Shown in pieces: positions 28,559-37,723 of a stretch of 64,000 bases of DNA. The stretch is from Pseudoalteromonas prydzensis (GTDB taxonomy: Bacteria > Pseudomonadota > Gammaproteobacteria > Enterobacterales > Alteromonadaceae), in assembly GCF_001661495.1 (NCBI RefSeq), contig NZ_BDDT01000001.1:868001-932000 (forward strand), in the 5' to 3' direction. The position numbers were made by a program, and so were the translations under genes. How positions within the stretch are numbered: position 1 is the stretch's first letter; each line of letters opens with the position of its first letter. The notes below the pieces were generated by a model. The model saw nothing but the letters and a program-made list of their open reading frames with translations, was not told the origin of the DNA and ran no database searches.

Positions 28559-29437
28559 TTATAATTCAGATCCGTTAATGTTACTTTCAACCCGACTGAT
28601 CGTCTCTGCGTAGCGGCTCCAGTCTGCAGCAGGCGCTGTGCCCATAGATTGAAGCTTGCTGAGTAACCTGAATACAAAATACGCTAAACTGTTCTCAGTG
28701 TTAGGACTAAATGATAACTCAGCTTGCGGTGTTCTAGCATTGTTTACGGAGCAACCACATGCTTTAACTTGAGTTACTTCTTTTAATGCCACTAATCCTT
28801 CATTTGGACTAGTAAAAATATCAAATGCTTTATCGGATAATGCTACCCCACAATCAATTTTTGTTGACGGATCCTTTGCCAGTGAATTGAAGTGTTCCCT
28901 AAAACTCGGTGAGCTAATGCCATTATTACTCTCCCAATCAACTTTTGGCGCAATAATACCCGCCAGAATATCAAAAGGTTTTTTCTTAGATATACCACCA
29001 ATGTGCAAAAACTCACCACTGGTACGACTCAACTTTCGGACTGATTTCGCTTTATTCCCAGCGTATATTAAATAATCTTTGTTAATTTTTTGCTTTATTT
29101 CAAATACTGCATAAACAGCTTCAGCAGGAATATAGCGATGGTCATTTTGGTCTAATAAAGTTGGCGTATATTGAGAGTCGTAAATGATGATATCGATTTG
29201 ATCACTCGTAGCACCTTTATGATCAATCACTATACCCGATGAAACACTATATCTTCTCGGTAAGTAGCGCTTCAAAAACTTGATAAAGTGCATTTCAGTA
29301 ACAGAACCTTTTGTTCCACTATGTTCTATAGAGCTAGTCGTTAGTATTAACTGCTCCCTTAAAACACGCTGTTCTGCTGCCAGAGATTCACGTAAAAACT
29401 CTTTTGAAGCAATTTTTTCTGAATTTATCTCACTCAT
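28559..29437 (-). CDS. DUF6602-like protein with PD-(D/E)XK-type nuclease motifs, inside the cmr operon
   Basis: 292 residues, no membrane segments. After an N-terminal helical region comes GSVTEMHFIKFLKRYLP, a GIVID strand, SDQIDIIIYD and AVYAVFEIKQKI. The spacing E ... D ... ExK is that of PD-(D/E)XK nuclease-fold proteins, and the block resembles the DUF6602 family. A CGCS pair occurs late in the sequence. Its ATG overlaps the cmr6 stop (TGATG), so it is translated with the effector genes. I infer an accessory nuclease or a Cas10-signal effector; neither is shown. No CARF or SAVED domain is visible. Confidence 0.7.
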   Translation of the reverse strand: MSEINSEKIASKEFLRESLAAEQRVLREQLILTTSSIEHSGTKGSVTEMHFIKFLKRYLPRRYSVSSGIVIDHKGATSDQIDIIIYDSQYTPTLLDQNDHRYIPAEAVYAVFEIKQKINKDYLIYAGNKAKSVRKLSRTSGEFLHIGGISKKKPFDILAGIIAPKVDWESNNGISSPSFREHFNSLAKDPSTKIDCGVALSDKAFDIFTSPNEGLVALKEVTQVKACGCSVNNARTPQAELSFSPNTENSLAYFVFRLLSKLQSMGTAPAADWSRYAETISRVESNINGSEL

Positions 29438-30570
29438 CACTCGCCCCTCAATTGCTGCAGCCGCTGTTTACGGATCTGATGATTTGGATTTTTCTTATTA
29501 TTTGGTACGTAGCTAACTTCTTTTAGACAACTCACTAATAACTCTCTGTCTTCTATAGTCCAATTTTCTATTGCGGTATTAATCCAATTTTCAACTTTGA
29601 GTTGATATTCAGCATGATCGCGATTTTTTAAATAGTCCGATTTTAATTCGCCGATAATTTGAGCTGGTGGCTTTGCCAGTTCAGCCTTAGCAGTAGCTTC
29701 ACGCTCTTGCTCAGTTCGACGTTGCGCTTCTGCTTGTCTTTTTTCGCGTATTTCAGGAGGTAAACGTTTTTCTGCTTCTATTTTCAATGTGCTTTCTAAC
29801 TTTGTGTCCCGCTTCATATATCCATAACCCGCTGCAGTTTTAGCACCTATGCCATTTCCTGCTAAGGCTTTTTGCAATAACTCTTGGCAAAGTTTGATTG
29901 ACTTGGGATCGCCTTCGATAGCAAATAAAAAACTACCTTGTACAGCGAGCATATGATTGGGAATGGGGCTGTCTTTATCTGATGGCAGGTCTACTTTGCC
30001 ATTATAATAATCTTGATGATGAGTAGTGACTATATCCAAAATAAAGGGCTTATTATTACCTTGTGGGATCCACCAAGCATCGTGAAAGGTAACGCTGGCA
30101 GCAACACGGTTATTTTGCTCGCTGTCATACGTGCCAAAAAGTTGCTCTAGCGCAGCGGCTGAATTCGGGAGGTGTTTTGTCGCCCAAGCACGCACTACGC
30201 CTTTCACACTGGAGCCCGGAATATACGGCATACCGTAGTTATGGCTAAGGCTACAGCCGGTTTCTAACGCGCCATTACCTGTTAAGCCAATCAACAAGCG
30301 ATTTTCGAGAGCCATCGCAGATTGGGTAAAGTGATTCTCATCAAAAGTCAGATCAAACCAACGGTTAAAAGCATTTTTGTACTCATCCGATGCGGGGAGT
30401 TTAACAATGTTTTCTAAATGCCCAGTCTTCTGATTATCTGATTTACCTTCACTATTTTTTGATCCATTATCTTCTGCTTCAAGCATGCCTTTTTGCAGTA
30501 AAAGACTCGGGTTAATACTATCACTCTGGCAAAAAGCTTTTTTTATTTCCTCTCGAACCAATAGAGTCAT
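29437..30570 (-). CDS. cmr6: Type III-B RAMP protein Cmr6
   Basis: 377 residues. The RAMP core (about 75-265) shows GLTGNGALETGCSLSHNYGMPYIPGSSVKGVVRAW, the classic Cmr6 start, and later GNGIGAKTAAGYGYM, the glycine-rich loop. Residues about 270-377 are a charged, probably helical extension not typical of the core family. Cmr6 caps the crRNA backbone of the Cmr complex near the 3' end. Its start overlaps the cmr5 stop by 4 bases. Confidence 0.93.
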   Translation of the reverse strand: MTLLVREEIKKAFCQSDSINPSLLLQKGMLEAEDNGSKNSEGKSDNQKTGHLENIVKLPASDEYKNAFNRWFDLTFDENHFTQSAMALENRLLIGLTGNGALETGCSLSHNYGMPYIPGSSVKGVVRAWATKHLPNSAAALEQLFGTYDSEQNNRVAASVTFHDAWWIPQGNNKPFILDIVTTHHQDYYNGKVDLPSDKDSPIPNHMLAVQGSFLFAIEGDPKSIKLCQELLQKALAGNGIGAKTAAGYGYMKRDTKLESTLKIEAEKRLPPEIREKRQAEAQRRTEQEREATAKAELAKPPAQIIGELKSDYLKNRDHAEYQLKVENWINTAIENWTIEDRELLVSCLKEVSYVPNNKKNPNHQIRKQRLQQLRGE

Positions 30571-31001
30571 GATTCACCTTCCTTATCTTTTTCATTCTCT
30601 TGCAAATAATTATTACCATCTGACCCTATTTTTAAGATGCCTTGCACGTAACGGCGTAACCAGCCTGCTATTTCAAGTGCCTCACGGGTCATACGCATAA
30701 TTTTATATAAATCTGATCCGATAATGAGGGCGTGAAACGCTTTGTCATCTTTATCAGTAATGTCTTTAAAATCAGCATCAATTTTCTTAAAAATCAGCGT
30801 TAAATCTTCTAATAATGCTTTATGATGGGCTTCGTTTTTAGCCAGCAAAAACCCCGTGGTCTGCGCTAAGCCATTTTGCAAAATCATGGAGGGCAGTTTA
30901 TGCACCAAGGTGGCGTATTTTGATGTGTCCGTCTTATCTATTTTTCGTTCACTGATCCGCTCAAACGCGGCAGTGGCAACTTTTTGGCTGCGTGGTTTCA
31001 T
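30567..31001 (-). CDS. cmr5: Type III-B small subunit Cmr5
   Basis: 144 residues, all-helical. Cmr5 hallmarks are VHKLPSMILQNGLAQTTGFLLA and the C-terminal MTREALEIAGWLRRYVQGI. Cmr5 lines the target-RNA channel of the complex. Good ribosome site (AGGGGAA); the start is only 3 bases past the cmr4 stop. Confidence 0.93.
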   Translation of the reverse strand: MKPRSQKVATAAFERISERKIDKTDTSKYATLVHKLPSMILQNGLAQTTGFLLAKNEAHHKALLEDLTLIFKKIDADFKDITDKDDKAFHALIIGSDLYKIMRMTREALEIAGWLRRYVQGILKIGSDGNNYLQENEKDKEGES

Positions 31002-31004
31002 GCG

Positions 31005-31856
31005 CTATTCCCCTTTGCTTGATTGAGCAATAAACTGCACTAATCCATTACCAGTCCCCATGTTGCCGCCCATTTGGAGAAGTGGTTTTTTATTAAACTC
31101 GCTTGCTAAAGTTTGTCGCGTATCCTCTTTCATTCGTGTTTGATCGGTACTAAATACACCCCACAATACACTTTCAGCAGGCAGACTTTCTTCTGTCCAT
31201 AATCCATTACCTGTTACGCCTGTCTCTTGTTCTATGCGAATACGGGTGCGAATTTCGGTAGCGGTTTCGGCCAAAAAGGAGAAAACCGTATCAGGCAAAA
31301 CAATGATGCGCTTGCTTATATCTTTATAATCATCACTGTCTTTTGTATAAAGCGTTTCAGCAATATGCTCAGCCCATTTTTGGGTGTCCATACACTCTTT
31401 GGCTTTAAGATCTAAATCTTCAAGCACCATCAGGTTATCTCGGTGGTTTGGATTACCGTTAGGGTACAAGGCTTGGTCATCAGCAACTGTAGGAACCGTT
31501 AAATCTAATTTTAAATCTTTTTTATAACGCTGAAGAATAAAAGGGCAAGTCGCATAAGCAACAATGCCGTAAACTGCTCTGACGGGCAGCAACAGCAAAT
31601 GCGCATCAGTGATAGATAACGCACCAGCGGGACTTGGCTCGTTATCAGGCTTTTGATAACCAAACAAGGTATTCGTTAATTCGTCGTTTTGTTGACTAAT
31701 ATGCGCTCTTAACACACCACGTACTGTAGAGCCTGGCACGAACGGCAAATGGGTCGCGCGGTCACGAATTATAGGTTGATCGACAACGCCGACCGATTGA
31801 CCTGAGCCACAGTGCAAAATGGTTTGACTAAACAGATGATAAACTTGAAATGACAT
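31005..31856 (-). CDS. cmr4: Type III-B backbone and target-RNA-cleaving subunit Cmr4
   Basis: 283 residues. The start LFSQTILHCGSGQSVGVVDQPIIRDRAT and PFVPGSTVRGVLRAH are typical of Cmr4. Aspartate 26, in VVDQPI, sits where the archaeal Cmr4 catalytic residue for target RNA cleavage lies, so periodic RNA cutting should be possible. GGNMGTGNG near the C-terminus is the glycine-rich RAMP loop. Several copies form the crRNA-binding spine. The ribosome site AAGGA precedes the ATG. Confidence 0.94.
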   Translation of the reverse strand: MSFQVYHLFSQTILHCGSGQSVGVVDQPIIRDRATHLPFVPGSTVRGVLRAHISQQNDELTNTLFGYQKPDNEPSPAGALSITDAHLLLLPVRAVYGIVAYATCPFILQRYKKDLKLDLTVPTVADDQALYPNGNPNHRDNLMVLEDLDLKAKECMDTQKWAEHIAETLYTKDSDDYKDISKRIIVLPDTVFSFLAETATEIRTRIRIEQETGVTGNGLWTEESLPAESVLWGVFSTDQTRMKEDTRQTLASEFNKKPLLQMGGNMGTGNGLVQFIAQSSKGE

Positions 31857-31879
31857 AAACTAGTCCTTTAAAAATAGAG

Positions 31880-33067
31880 TTAAGAATTAAATGTGTAAGC
31901 GGCAGGAAACGCCAAACCAAATCCGTTACGGTTGTTTTGGTTACCCTTTACTGAGTCATCGCATAAATGCGCTAACCAAAGCGCACGAATGTCTTCGTCG
32001 CAAGCTTCGCCTAACATTTCAAACCAATAAGTGGCACCAGCAGGGATCATTTTTTGTGCAGCACGCGGTTGTCTGTTAGCTAAATCCCAACCCGATTGAG
32101 GTACCCAACGCTCTAACGCGGCAGCGTGCAACCTAACTTGTAGACTTTTACAGCAAGGCGGCTTGCCAATAAGTACGTTTTCATCAAGACTCGCTTTAAG
32201 CCAATTCGGCAACCAACCATTTTCAAACAAGGCTGGCGTCAAAAAGGTCAGCGTAAATCCTTTAGCCTTTTTAATAGTGTGCACGAAATCGTCTGGCATT
32301 TTCGGCCATATAGAACAAGGCTCAACTTCTGCCAAACGCCGTTCACCACCGAGGTTCATCATTTTTTTGGTGGAAATTTCACCATCAAATCCAGTCAATA
32401 ATGCAACAGAGTGATCGGGAAAGGGTTTGCCTAAGCTTGGATTATCAACCTTGGGCATTTGCCACAGAGTTAGACCTGTGGTTTGAAAGATCTTTCCTGT
32501 CTCGGCATTGCGGCTTTGATTATCAATGGCAATATGGGTACGAATATCAGGCTCTGTGGGCGTCCAACCGTTTTTTATAATGTCATCAAAACTGACGTCC
32601 TCCCCTTTGCGCCATTTGTCTAGGTCTTTAATCGACCACCAGTTTGGACCTGATACTGGTTTGCTTGCCTTGGTTTGCTCAGTTAATAATGGCAATAGTC
32701 CATTGGGCAAATCACAACCTTGCCCCTCGGCTAACGTCATGGGGCTGGAACGAACAAGATAAACTTCGCCATTCTCTTTTTGCTCACGAAAATACTGCAC
32801 ATCAGCAGGCTTGGGCACCAAGATATCGTTCTGTGTAGGTTCGTTGCCATTGGCTGGGAGCTTGAGCGCCAGCGAGCCAGTGACGGCAAGTTTTAAAAGT
32901 TTTTCATCCAAGGCTTTTCCAGTGCTGCGCGCATGAATGTTTCGCAACGCACCGGCGACGGTTGAAGGCGGTGGAAAGCGCGCAGCTTGAGCATCAGCGA
33001 TTTCTTCAAAGGGTCGACCAGAGCGAATGATCAAGGGATCTTTGGGTTTGATTATATAGTATTGCAT
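31880..33067 (-). CDS. cmr3: Type III-B RAMP protein Cmr3
   Basis: About 395 residues. The N-terminus IIKPKDPLIIRSGRPFEE and FPPPSTVAGALRNIH are Cmr3 hallmarks; LGGERRLAEVE follows near residue 240. Cmr3 recognises the 5' handle of the crRNA together with Cas10. The ATG is chosen for the GAGGGAA ribosome site; a longer frame would overlap cas10. Confidence 0.93.
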   Translation of the reverse strand: MQYYIIKPKDPLIIRSGRPFEEIADAQAARFPPPSTVAGALRNIHARSTGKALDEKLLKLAVTGSLALKLPANGNEPTQNDILVPKPADVQYFREQKENGEVYLVRSSPMTLAEGQGCDLPNGLLPLLTEQTKASKPVSGPNWWSIKDLDKWRKGEDVSFDDIIKNGWTPTEPDIRTHIAIDNQSRNAETGKIFQTTGLTLWQMPKVDNPSLGKPFPDHSVALLTGFDGEISTKKMMNLGGERRLAEVEPCSIWPKMPDDFVHTIKKAKGFTLTFLTPALFENGWLPNWLKASLDENVLIGKPPCCKSLQVRLHAAALERWVPQSGWDLANRQPRAAQKMIPAGATYWFEMLGEACDEDIRALWLAHLCDDSVKGNQNNRNGFGLAFPAAYTFNS

Positions 33068-33078
33068 TAGACGTTCCC

Positions 33079-34911
33079 TCAAATGTCGGAATCTGTTTTA
33101 GCACAAAGCCAGCGCGCTAGAACAAGTTGATTGGCAAATTCATCGAGTGTTTGCAAAGACGCTTGCATGCGAAGTTGCGATTTGAGTGTATTGACAATGT
33201 GCTCTTTTATTGCTGCGATTTCTTTAGGTGTTTTCCCTGACTCTTCACAAGTCACAGCAAAATCCACTCGCATTAACATACGTTCTAACTCGCTGTCTCG
33301 AATACCACTGAGATCAATTTTTTCGCTGTAAGTCCACTGTAATCGCTGTGCCATTTCGCGTACTTCTTGCATGATGCGAGTCGGCATCCAGCCCTTGGCA
33401 AAAGCTTCAGTGAAGTTAGAAAGTGCGTCTAATGTTTCCTTATCGTCCCAACGACAACGCCAATTAACCTCATGACCGGAACGGATCCCGAGATGGATCG
33501 CCAACGCATTGCGGGGTGCTTTTTCTGCATTCCCTTTAGCGTACTTTTCTGCAGCAACCGCTCGCTGGCGAAGCTGACGTATAGGCTGGACAAAATGACC
33601 GATTGCCAAGCCGACAGATAAAGTAGGATACAATACTTCATCCAACTCCAACTCATTAGCGATAGTCTTCATCTGTTCTTTAAAATCATCTGCCAACTGT
33701 TTAGCGCACTTCATTGCTTGCGCCAGTGGCACAAACGCCAGCACGTCATCCCCCCCTGCGTAAACGGCATGTCCGCCATGATCTTGCATCGTCTTGCGCA
33801 CGCTGCTGGCAAATTCGTGCAAGGCTTTAGAAATCGCTCTTGATTGCTCTTTACATTTAGCTTTAGCAAGTAGTTCGCTCATACGATCGCCATCGGCTTT
33901 GAGTAAAACGCCGTAAGATACTGGCGCTGAAGCAATTTTGCTTAGCTCTTTTTGAAGATTATCTTTCACTTCTTTTTCAATATCCGCTTGCTCTAAGCGG
34001 CTTAAAAACAGGTATTCACCGTCATAAGGGAAACTTTTATATTTTCCATCATTGCCTGAGACCTTAGTAACATGCCCCGATTTTGAAAGGGGTTCATAGA
34101 CATCTTTTAGGGCGATAGATTGTTCTGCACTCAATTTTTCAAGCCAACTATGCGCCACAATACGACTAAAAGGCGTAAACTGCTCCAAGTTACCCGCTCG
34201 GCGTTTTACCACACCTAATGCGTCTAATTCTTCTTCATTTGTCAGGCTCAAAAACCTTTTTTTCTGTAGCACTTGTTGATCACTGACTTTTAACTCTTTT
34301 GCGGCATCTCGCGCGGTAAGTTTGTTAGTGACCGTATTATTGGCACCATCTAACGTTGATTTGTGTAAGGCTGCGGTGTTGTCTTTCATGGGATCAAAAT
34401 TACGTGTCAGCTTGCGAGCTTGTAGTAGCTGGCCAAGACGTTTTGAGGCTGCTTGATATTCCTGATTATCTAGCCCTACCCACGCCGAAAAGATTTCCAA
34501 CACATCATCTTGCTGTTGCTGCCAGCGTTCACGGTCAATCCCTGAGTTTTGCAGCTCATCTTTACTTAATACTTCAGTAAAAATACCGACCAATCGCTCA
34601 GATGCTGCGCCTTTAGCTTTCTCTACTTTTTTATGAAGTTCCTCTTTGCTATTGGCAGAAATCACCGCTCGAATCACGTTTGCAATATTGGCTTTCGGTT
34701 CTTCAGACTCAGACTGAGGCAGTAATTCTAGATCTGGGTTTGCTGGATTGGGAAATATCAAACAGCAATTTTGTGTTTGATGGAAATTAAGCGCCACGGC
34801 ACGGGCCACTTCGGATAATAACCAAGAGCCACACCATAAATCCTGTGCACGCCGCCCCGCTTCAATCAAACTTTGTACTGGGCCAATACTGATGGCAACC
34901 AAATATTCCAT
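33079..34911 (-). CDS. cas10: Cas10 (Cmr2), palm-cyclase type without an HD domain
   Basis: 610 residues, shorter than the roughly 850-900 of Cmr2 proteins that carry an HD domain. It starts directly in LVAISIGPVQSLIEAGRRAQDLW and I see no N-terminal HD motif. The palm domain has KADGDRM and, at about residues 386-389, an intact GGDD (YAGGDDVLAFVPL), so cyclic oligoadenylate or a related messenger should be made on target binding. DNA cleavage by an HD domain is not expected. Its ATG overlaps the cmr1 stop by one base. Confidence 0.95.
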   Translation of the reverse strand: MEYLVAISIGPVQSLIEAGRRAQDLWCGSWLLSEVARAVALNFHQTQNCCLIFPNPANPDLELLPQSESEEPKANIANVIRAVISANSKEELHKKVEKAKGAASERLVGIFTEVLSKDELQNSGIDRERWQQQQDDVLEIFSAWVGLDNQEYQAASKRLGQLLQARKLTRNFDPMKDNTAALHKSTLDGANNTVTNKLTARDAAKELKVSDQQVLQKKRFLSLTNEEELDALGVVKRRAGNLEQFTPFSRIVAHSWLEKLSAEQSIALKDVYEPLSKSGHVTKVSGNDGKYKSFPYDGEYLFLSRLEQADIEKEVKDNLQKELSKIASAPVSYGVLLKADGDRMSELLAKAKCKEQSRAISKALHEFASSVRKTMQDHGGHAVYAGGDDVLAFVPLAQAMKCAKQLADDFKEQMKTIANELELDEVLYPTLSVGLAIGHFVQPIRQLRQRAVAAEKYAKGNAEKAPRNALAIHLGIRSGHEVNWRCRWDDKETLDALSNFTEAFAKGWMPTRIMQEVREMAQRLQWTYSEKIDLSGIRDSELERMLMRVDFAVTCEESGKTPKEIAAIKEHIVNTLKSQLRMQASLQTLDEFANQLVLARWLCAKTDSDI

Positions 34912-36134
34912 TATAAATTTCCTTCTTTAAAGAAATCGAGGAAGGCGGAAAGGGGGTCTGGCCCATTTTCTGGGTCATCGGCGCGAAGATTATCCCCATC
35001 TTTCATTGGGCGAATTGCTCTGGCCGCTTTTTGTCTGGCCACTCTGTCAACAGGCCAATTTTGAAGTGGTGCTTTTTGTTTTTTTGGCTTTGGAGTGAGT
35101 TCTAACTCTTCTGTTAACGCTTCTTGCCACTTTGGTAATAACAGCGCCACGGCTTTCCATTCAGTATCATGCCCATAAGGTCTTAAAATTAGAGGACTAG
35201 CCATTCGCTCATTATTAATAGGCTTTAAATCTGTTTTTACTGGTTCACCTTTCCCTACCAGCTTCAACGTAATAGGTAAACCAAATGCAGCACGAGCAAA
35301 TATATTACCCGCCTCATGCTTTGGAACATGGTCACCATTTGCATCTTTTCCCGTCAACCTTCGAAGTGTATCTGGTTCCGGCCAAAAACTACGTCCGGCT
35401 TTGCCCGAGGAATTATTTCGCCCCGAACCTGGTTTTTGACGGAATTCAAACAATCTTTCTGAGGCATATTTCCAAGCTTCCGAAGCATTATTATAGGTTT
35501 TACTGGAAAATATTAGACGAGGCGATTCTGAATCCGCGCGTTTAAATGCAGCATGTTCATGATTAATAAGCTCTAGATTTTCTATGCTAACAGCACCGAA
35601 ACCTCTTCGAGTGCGACCACCAATACCGCCAAAAGAACTCCACCAACGTAAAGCTTCTTCAACATCGTTCTTCACGGCATCATCACAGTGAACAAACAAG
35701 GTAAACTCATAACCATCCTTAAGCCAACCAACTGTGCCATTTATACTGGCAGAACCAAAAACATACTTAATACCTCCATTATACTGATTCGATTTTACGA
35801 GATCATTTTCCACTACAGGTTTAGTTTGAACCTTAATCTCCACCTGACTTGCTGTCGCTCCATCATCACCAATCCCGCCCCAAATCGCGGTTTCTTGCGT
35901 AAACAAGTTATTCACATATTTATGCCCACAGGCAATCCTCCACCAAAAGCGTAACTGGCCGCGGATTGAACTAGCACGAATTGGCATTTCTTTGTCGACT
36001 TCACCAGCTTTGACCCCGCCACCGTACATGGGCGTAACTAAGGTGCATTGATAGGTTTGCCATTTTTTGCCGGACGTATTGCTTAGCTCTTCTTGTAAGC
36101 TATCAAGCAAGACGCTGTCTATTTTTCTTCGCAT
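34911..36134 (-). CDS. cmr1: Type III-B RAMP protein Cmr1
   Basis: About 407 residues. Cmr1 motifs: TLVTPMYGGGVKAGEVDKEMPIRASSIRGQLRFWWRIA, FGSASINGTVGW and FGGIGGRTRRGFGAVS. Cmr1 sits at the crRNA 3' end of the complex. The frame extends to a TTG at 36167 without a ribosome site; the ATG at 36134, with GGAA upstream, is preferred. First gene of the operon. A solitary CRISPR repeat lies about 155 bp upstream of this ATG. Confidence 0.92.
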   Translation of the reverse strand: MRRKIDSVLLDSLQEELSNTSGKKWQTYQCTLVTPMYGGGVKAGEVDKEMPIRASSIRGQLRFWWRIACGHKYVNNLFTQETAIWGGIGDDGATASQVEIKVQTKPVVENDLVKSNQYNGGIKYVFGSASINGTVGWLKDGYEFTLFVHCDDAVKNDVEEALRWWSSFGGIGGRTRRGFGAVSIENLELINHEHAAFKRADSESPRLIFSSKTYNNASEAWKYASERLFEFRQKPGSGRNNSSGKAGRSFWPEPDTLRRLTGKDANGDHVPKHEAGNIFARAAFGLPITLKLVGKGEPVKTDLKPINNERMASPLILRPYGHDTEWKAVALLLPKWQEALTEELELTPKPKKQKAPLQNWPVDRVARQKAARAIRPMKDGDNLRADDPENGPDPLSAFLDFFKEGNL

Positions 36135-36167
36135 TTCATGATTCCATTCTGCAGGATTAAAATCCAA

Positions 36168-36751
36168 GGGTAAGAATTGCTATTTTTTTATTCTGCTCAA
36201 CAATAAACTTAACATTGTTTAATAAAATAGAAAATTAATATTATTCAAATATCTACACTGTTTATTCATTAAACACTTTAGCTCCTCGCCACCTAAGCTG
36301 CCTGTGCGGCAGTGAACATTGGCGCGTTTCAGTGCGCTGATATCGGCCATTGGGTTGTGATTGCATTTGCTGATCGAGTATATAATGTGTACGTTGTTTT
36401 GAGCTAAACATGGAGCGGGCTCTATCATTTATATAGAGGTGAATTTAACCATTTAAGGCATTCACTTTGATCTTGCTAATCTTAAATTAACTCAGAGGAC
36501 CACAAGCAGACTTCCTTTTCGGCCTGAACGATTTGCTTTAGATCAAAAATTAAACATGCTTTCTGTGTGCATCTTCAAAAAACATGACCATAATATTGCA
36601 ATCGTAATTAACTTACCGACATACTTTGTCACGATTTTTCACTAGCTGGGCTTGCAGCTCAATGGTAATGTAGGGTTAGTCACGTTTATAAGTATATAAA
36701 TTAAATAAATATGTGACACGCCATATTGGCCACTATTAAAGGAGAGTATCT
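36168..36751. other. Divergent intergenic region between cmr1 and qmcA
   Basis: About 580 bases. The left third is AT-rich and should hold the leftward cmr promoter and the solitary repeat; the right end holds the rightward qmcA promoter. No coding frame is convincing. Confidence 0.5.
36290..36317 (-). repeat. Solitary I-F CRISPR repeat upstream of cmr1
   Basis: This 28-mer is identical to the CAC-type repeats inside the array, including the full CTGCC/GGCAG hairpin and the Cas6f cleavage site. It is in the same orientation as the array and the cmr operon. No partner repeat is found 60 bp to either side. Confidence 0.9.
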
Positions 36752-37705
36752 ATGGACCCGATAACGCAAGTTCTCAACATGTTATTCACTGTTGAGGCGT
36801 TTTTACTCATTTTTGTTTTAGTACTGCTAAAAAGTAGTGTTAAATTTGTGCCGCAAAACCGTGCGTGGCTCATTGAACGTTTTGGTAAGTATCAATCAAC
36901 TAAAGAAGCAGGCCTAAACTTTATTGTGCCGTTTGTTGACCGTATTGCCGCTGATCGTAGCTTAAAAGAGCAAGCGCAAGATGTGCCGTCGCAATCTGCT
37001 ATTACCAAAGATAATATTTCATTGATTGTTGATGGTGTATTGTATTTCCGTGTGATGGACCCATACAAAGCCACTTATGGCGTTGATGATTATGTGTTTG
37101 CTGTTACGCAATTATCGCAAACAACGATGCGTTCAGAGCTTGGTAAAATGGAGCTGGATAAAACCTTTGAAGAACGTGATGTACTAAATACTAATATTGT
37201 TGCGGCAATTAACCAAGCCGCAGATCCTTGGGGTATTCAAGTATTACGTTATGAAATTAAAGATATTGTGCCACCGCAATCAGTAATGGAAGCGATGGAA
37301 GCACAAATGAAAGCGGAACGTGTTAAGCGTGCGCAAATTTTAGAATCAGAAGGTGACCGCCAAGCAAACATTAACGTTGCTGAAGGTAGAAAACAAGCAC
37401 AAGTACTTGCTGCAGAAGCCGAAAAGGCCGAACAAATACTACGTGCAGAAGGTGAAGCCCAAGCCATTACAGCTGTTGCACAAGCACAAGCTGATGCACT
37501 GCGCAAAGTCGGTGAAGCGGCGGATACTGAACAAGGTCAAAAAGCGATTCAGTTAGACCTTGCTACCAAAGCCATTGCCGCCAAACAAGCTATTGCTAAA
37601 GAATCGTCAGTGGTTTTATTACCCGATAACGGCACCGATGCCAGCTCAATGGTGGCGCAAGCAATGTCGATTATTAATACCTTAAATACCAAACAAAAAG
37701 GTTAA
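36752..37705 (+). CDS. qmcA: SPFH/stomatin-domain membrane protein
   Basis: 317 residues. An N-terminal membrane anchor (LFTVEAFLLIFVLVLL) is followed by the SPFH domain: FVPQNRAWLIERFGKYQSTKEAGLNFIVPFVD and LGKMELDKTFEERDVLNTNI. A long alanine/glutamate-rich coiled coil comes next (about 185-265). This is the paraslipin/QmcA group, which forms large rings in the membrane. The next gene is an NfeD protein, the usual partner. Confidence 0.92.
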   Translation: MDPITQVLNMLFTVEAFLLIFVLVLLKSSVKFVPQNRAWLIERFGKYQSTKEAGLNFIVPFVDRIAADRSLKEQAQDVPSQSAITKDNISLIVDGVLYFRVMDPYKATYGVDDYVFAVTQLSQTTMRSELGKMELDKTFEERDVLNTNIVAAINQAADPWGIQVLRYEIKDIVPPQSVMEAMEAQMKAERVKRAQILESEGDRQANINVAEGRKQAQVLAAEAEKAEQILRAEGEAQAITAVAQAQADALRKVGEAADTEQGQKAIQLDLATKAIAAKQAIAKESSVVLLPDNGTDASSMVAQAMSIINTLNTKQKG

Positions 37706-37723
37706 GCTGTAAAGGAGCAGAAT

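Noticed and set aside
36350..36377. A second repeat paired with the solitary repeat, to make a mini-array
   Set aside because: At the expected 60-bp distance the sequence does not resemble the repeat.
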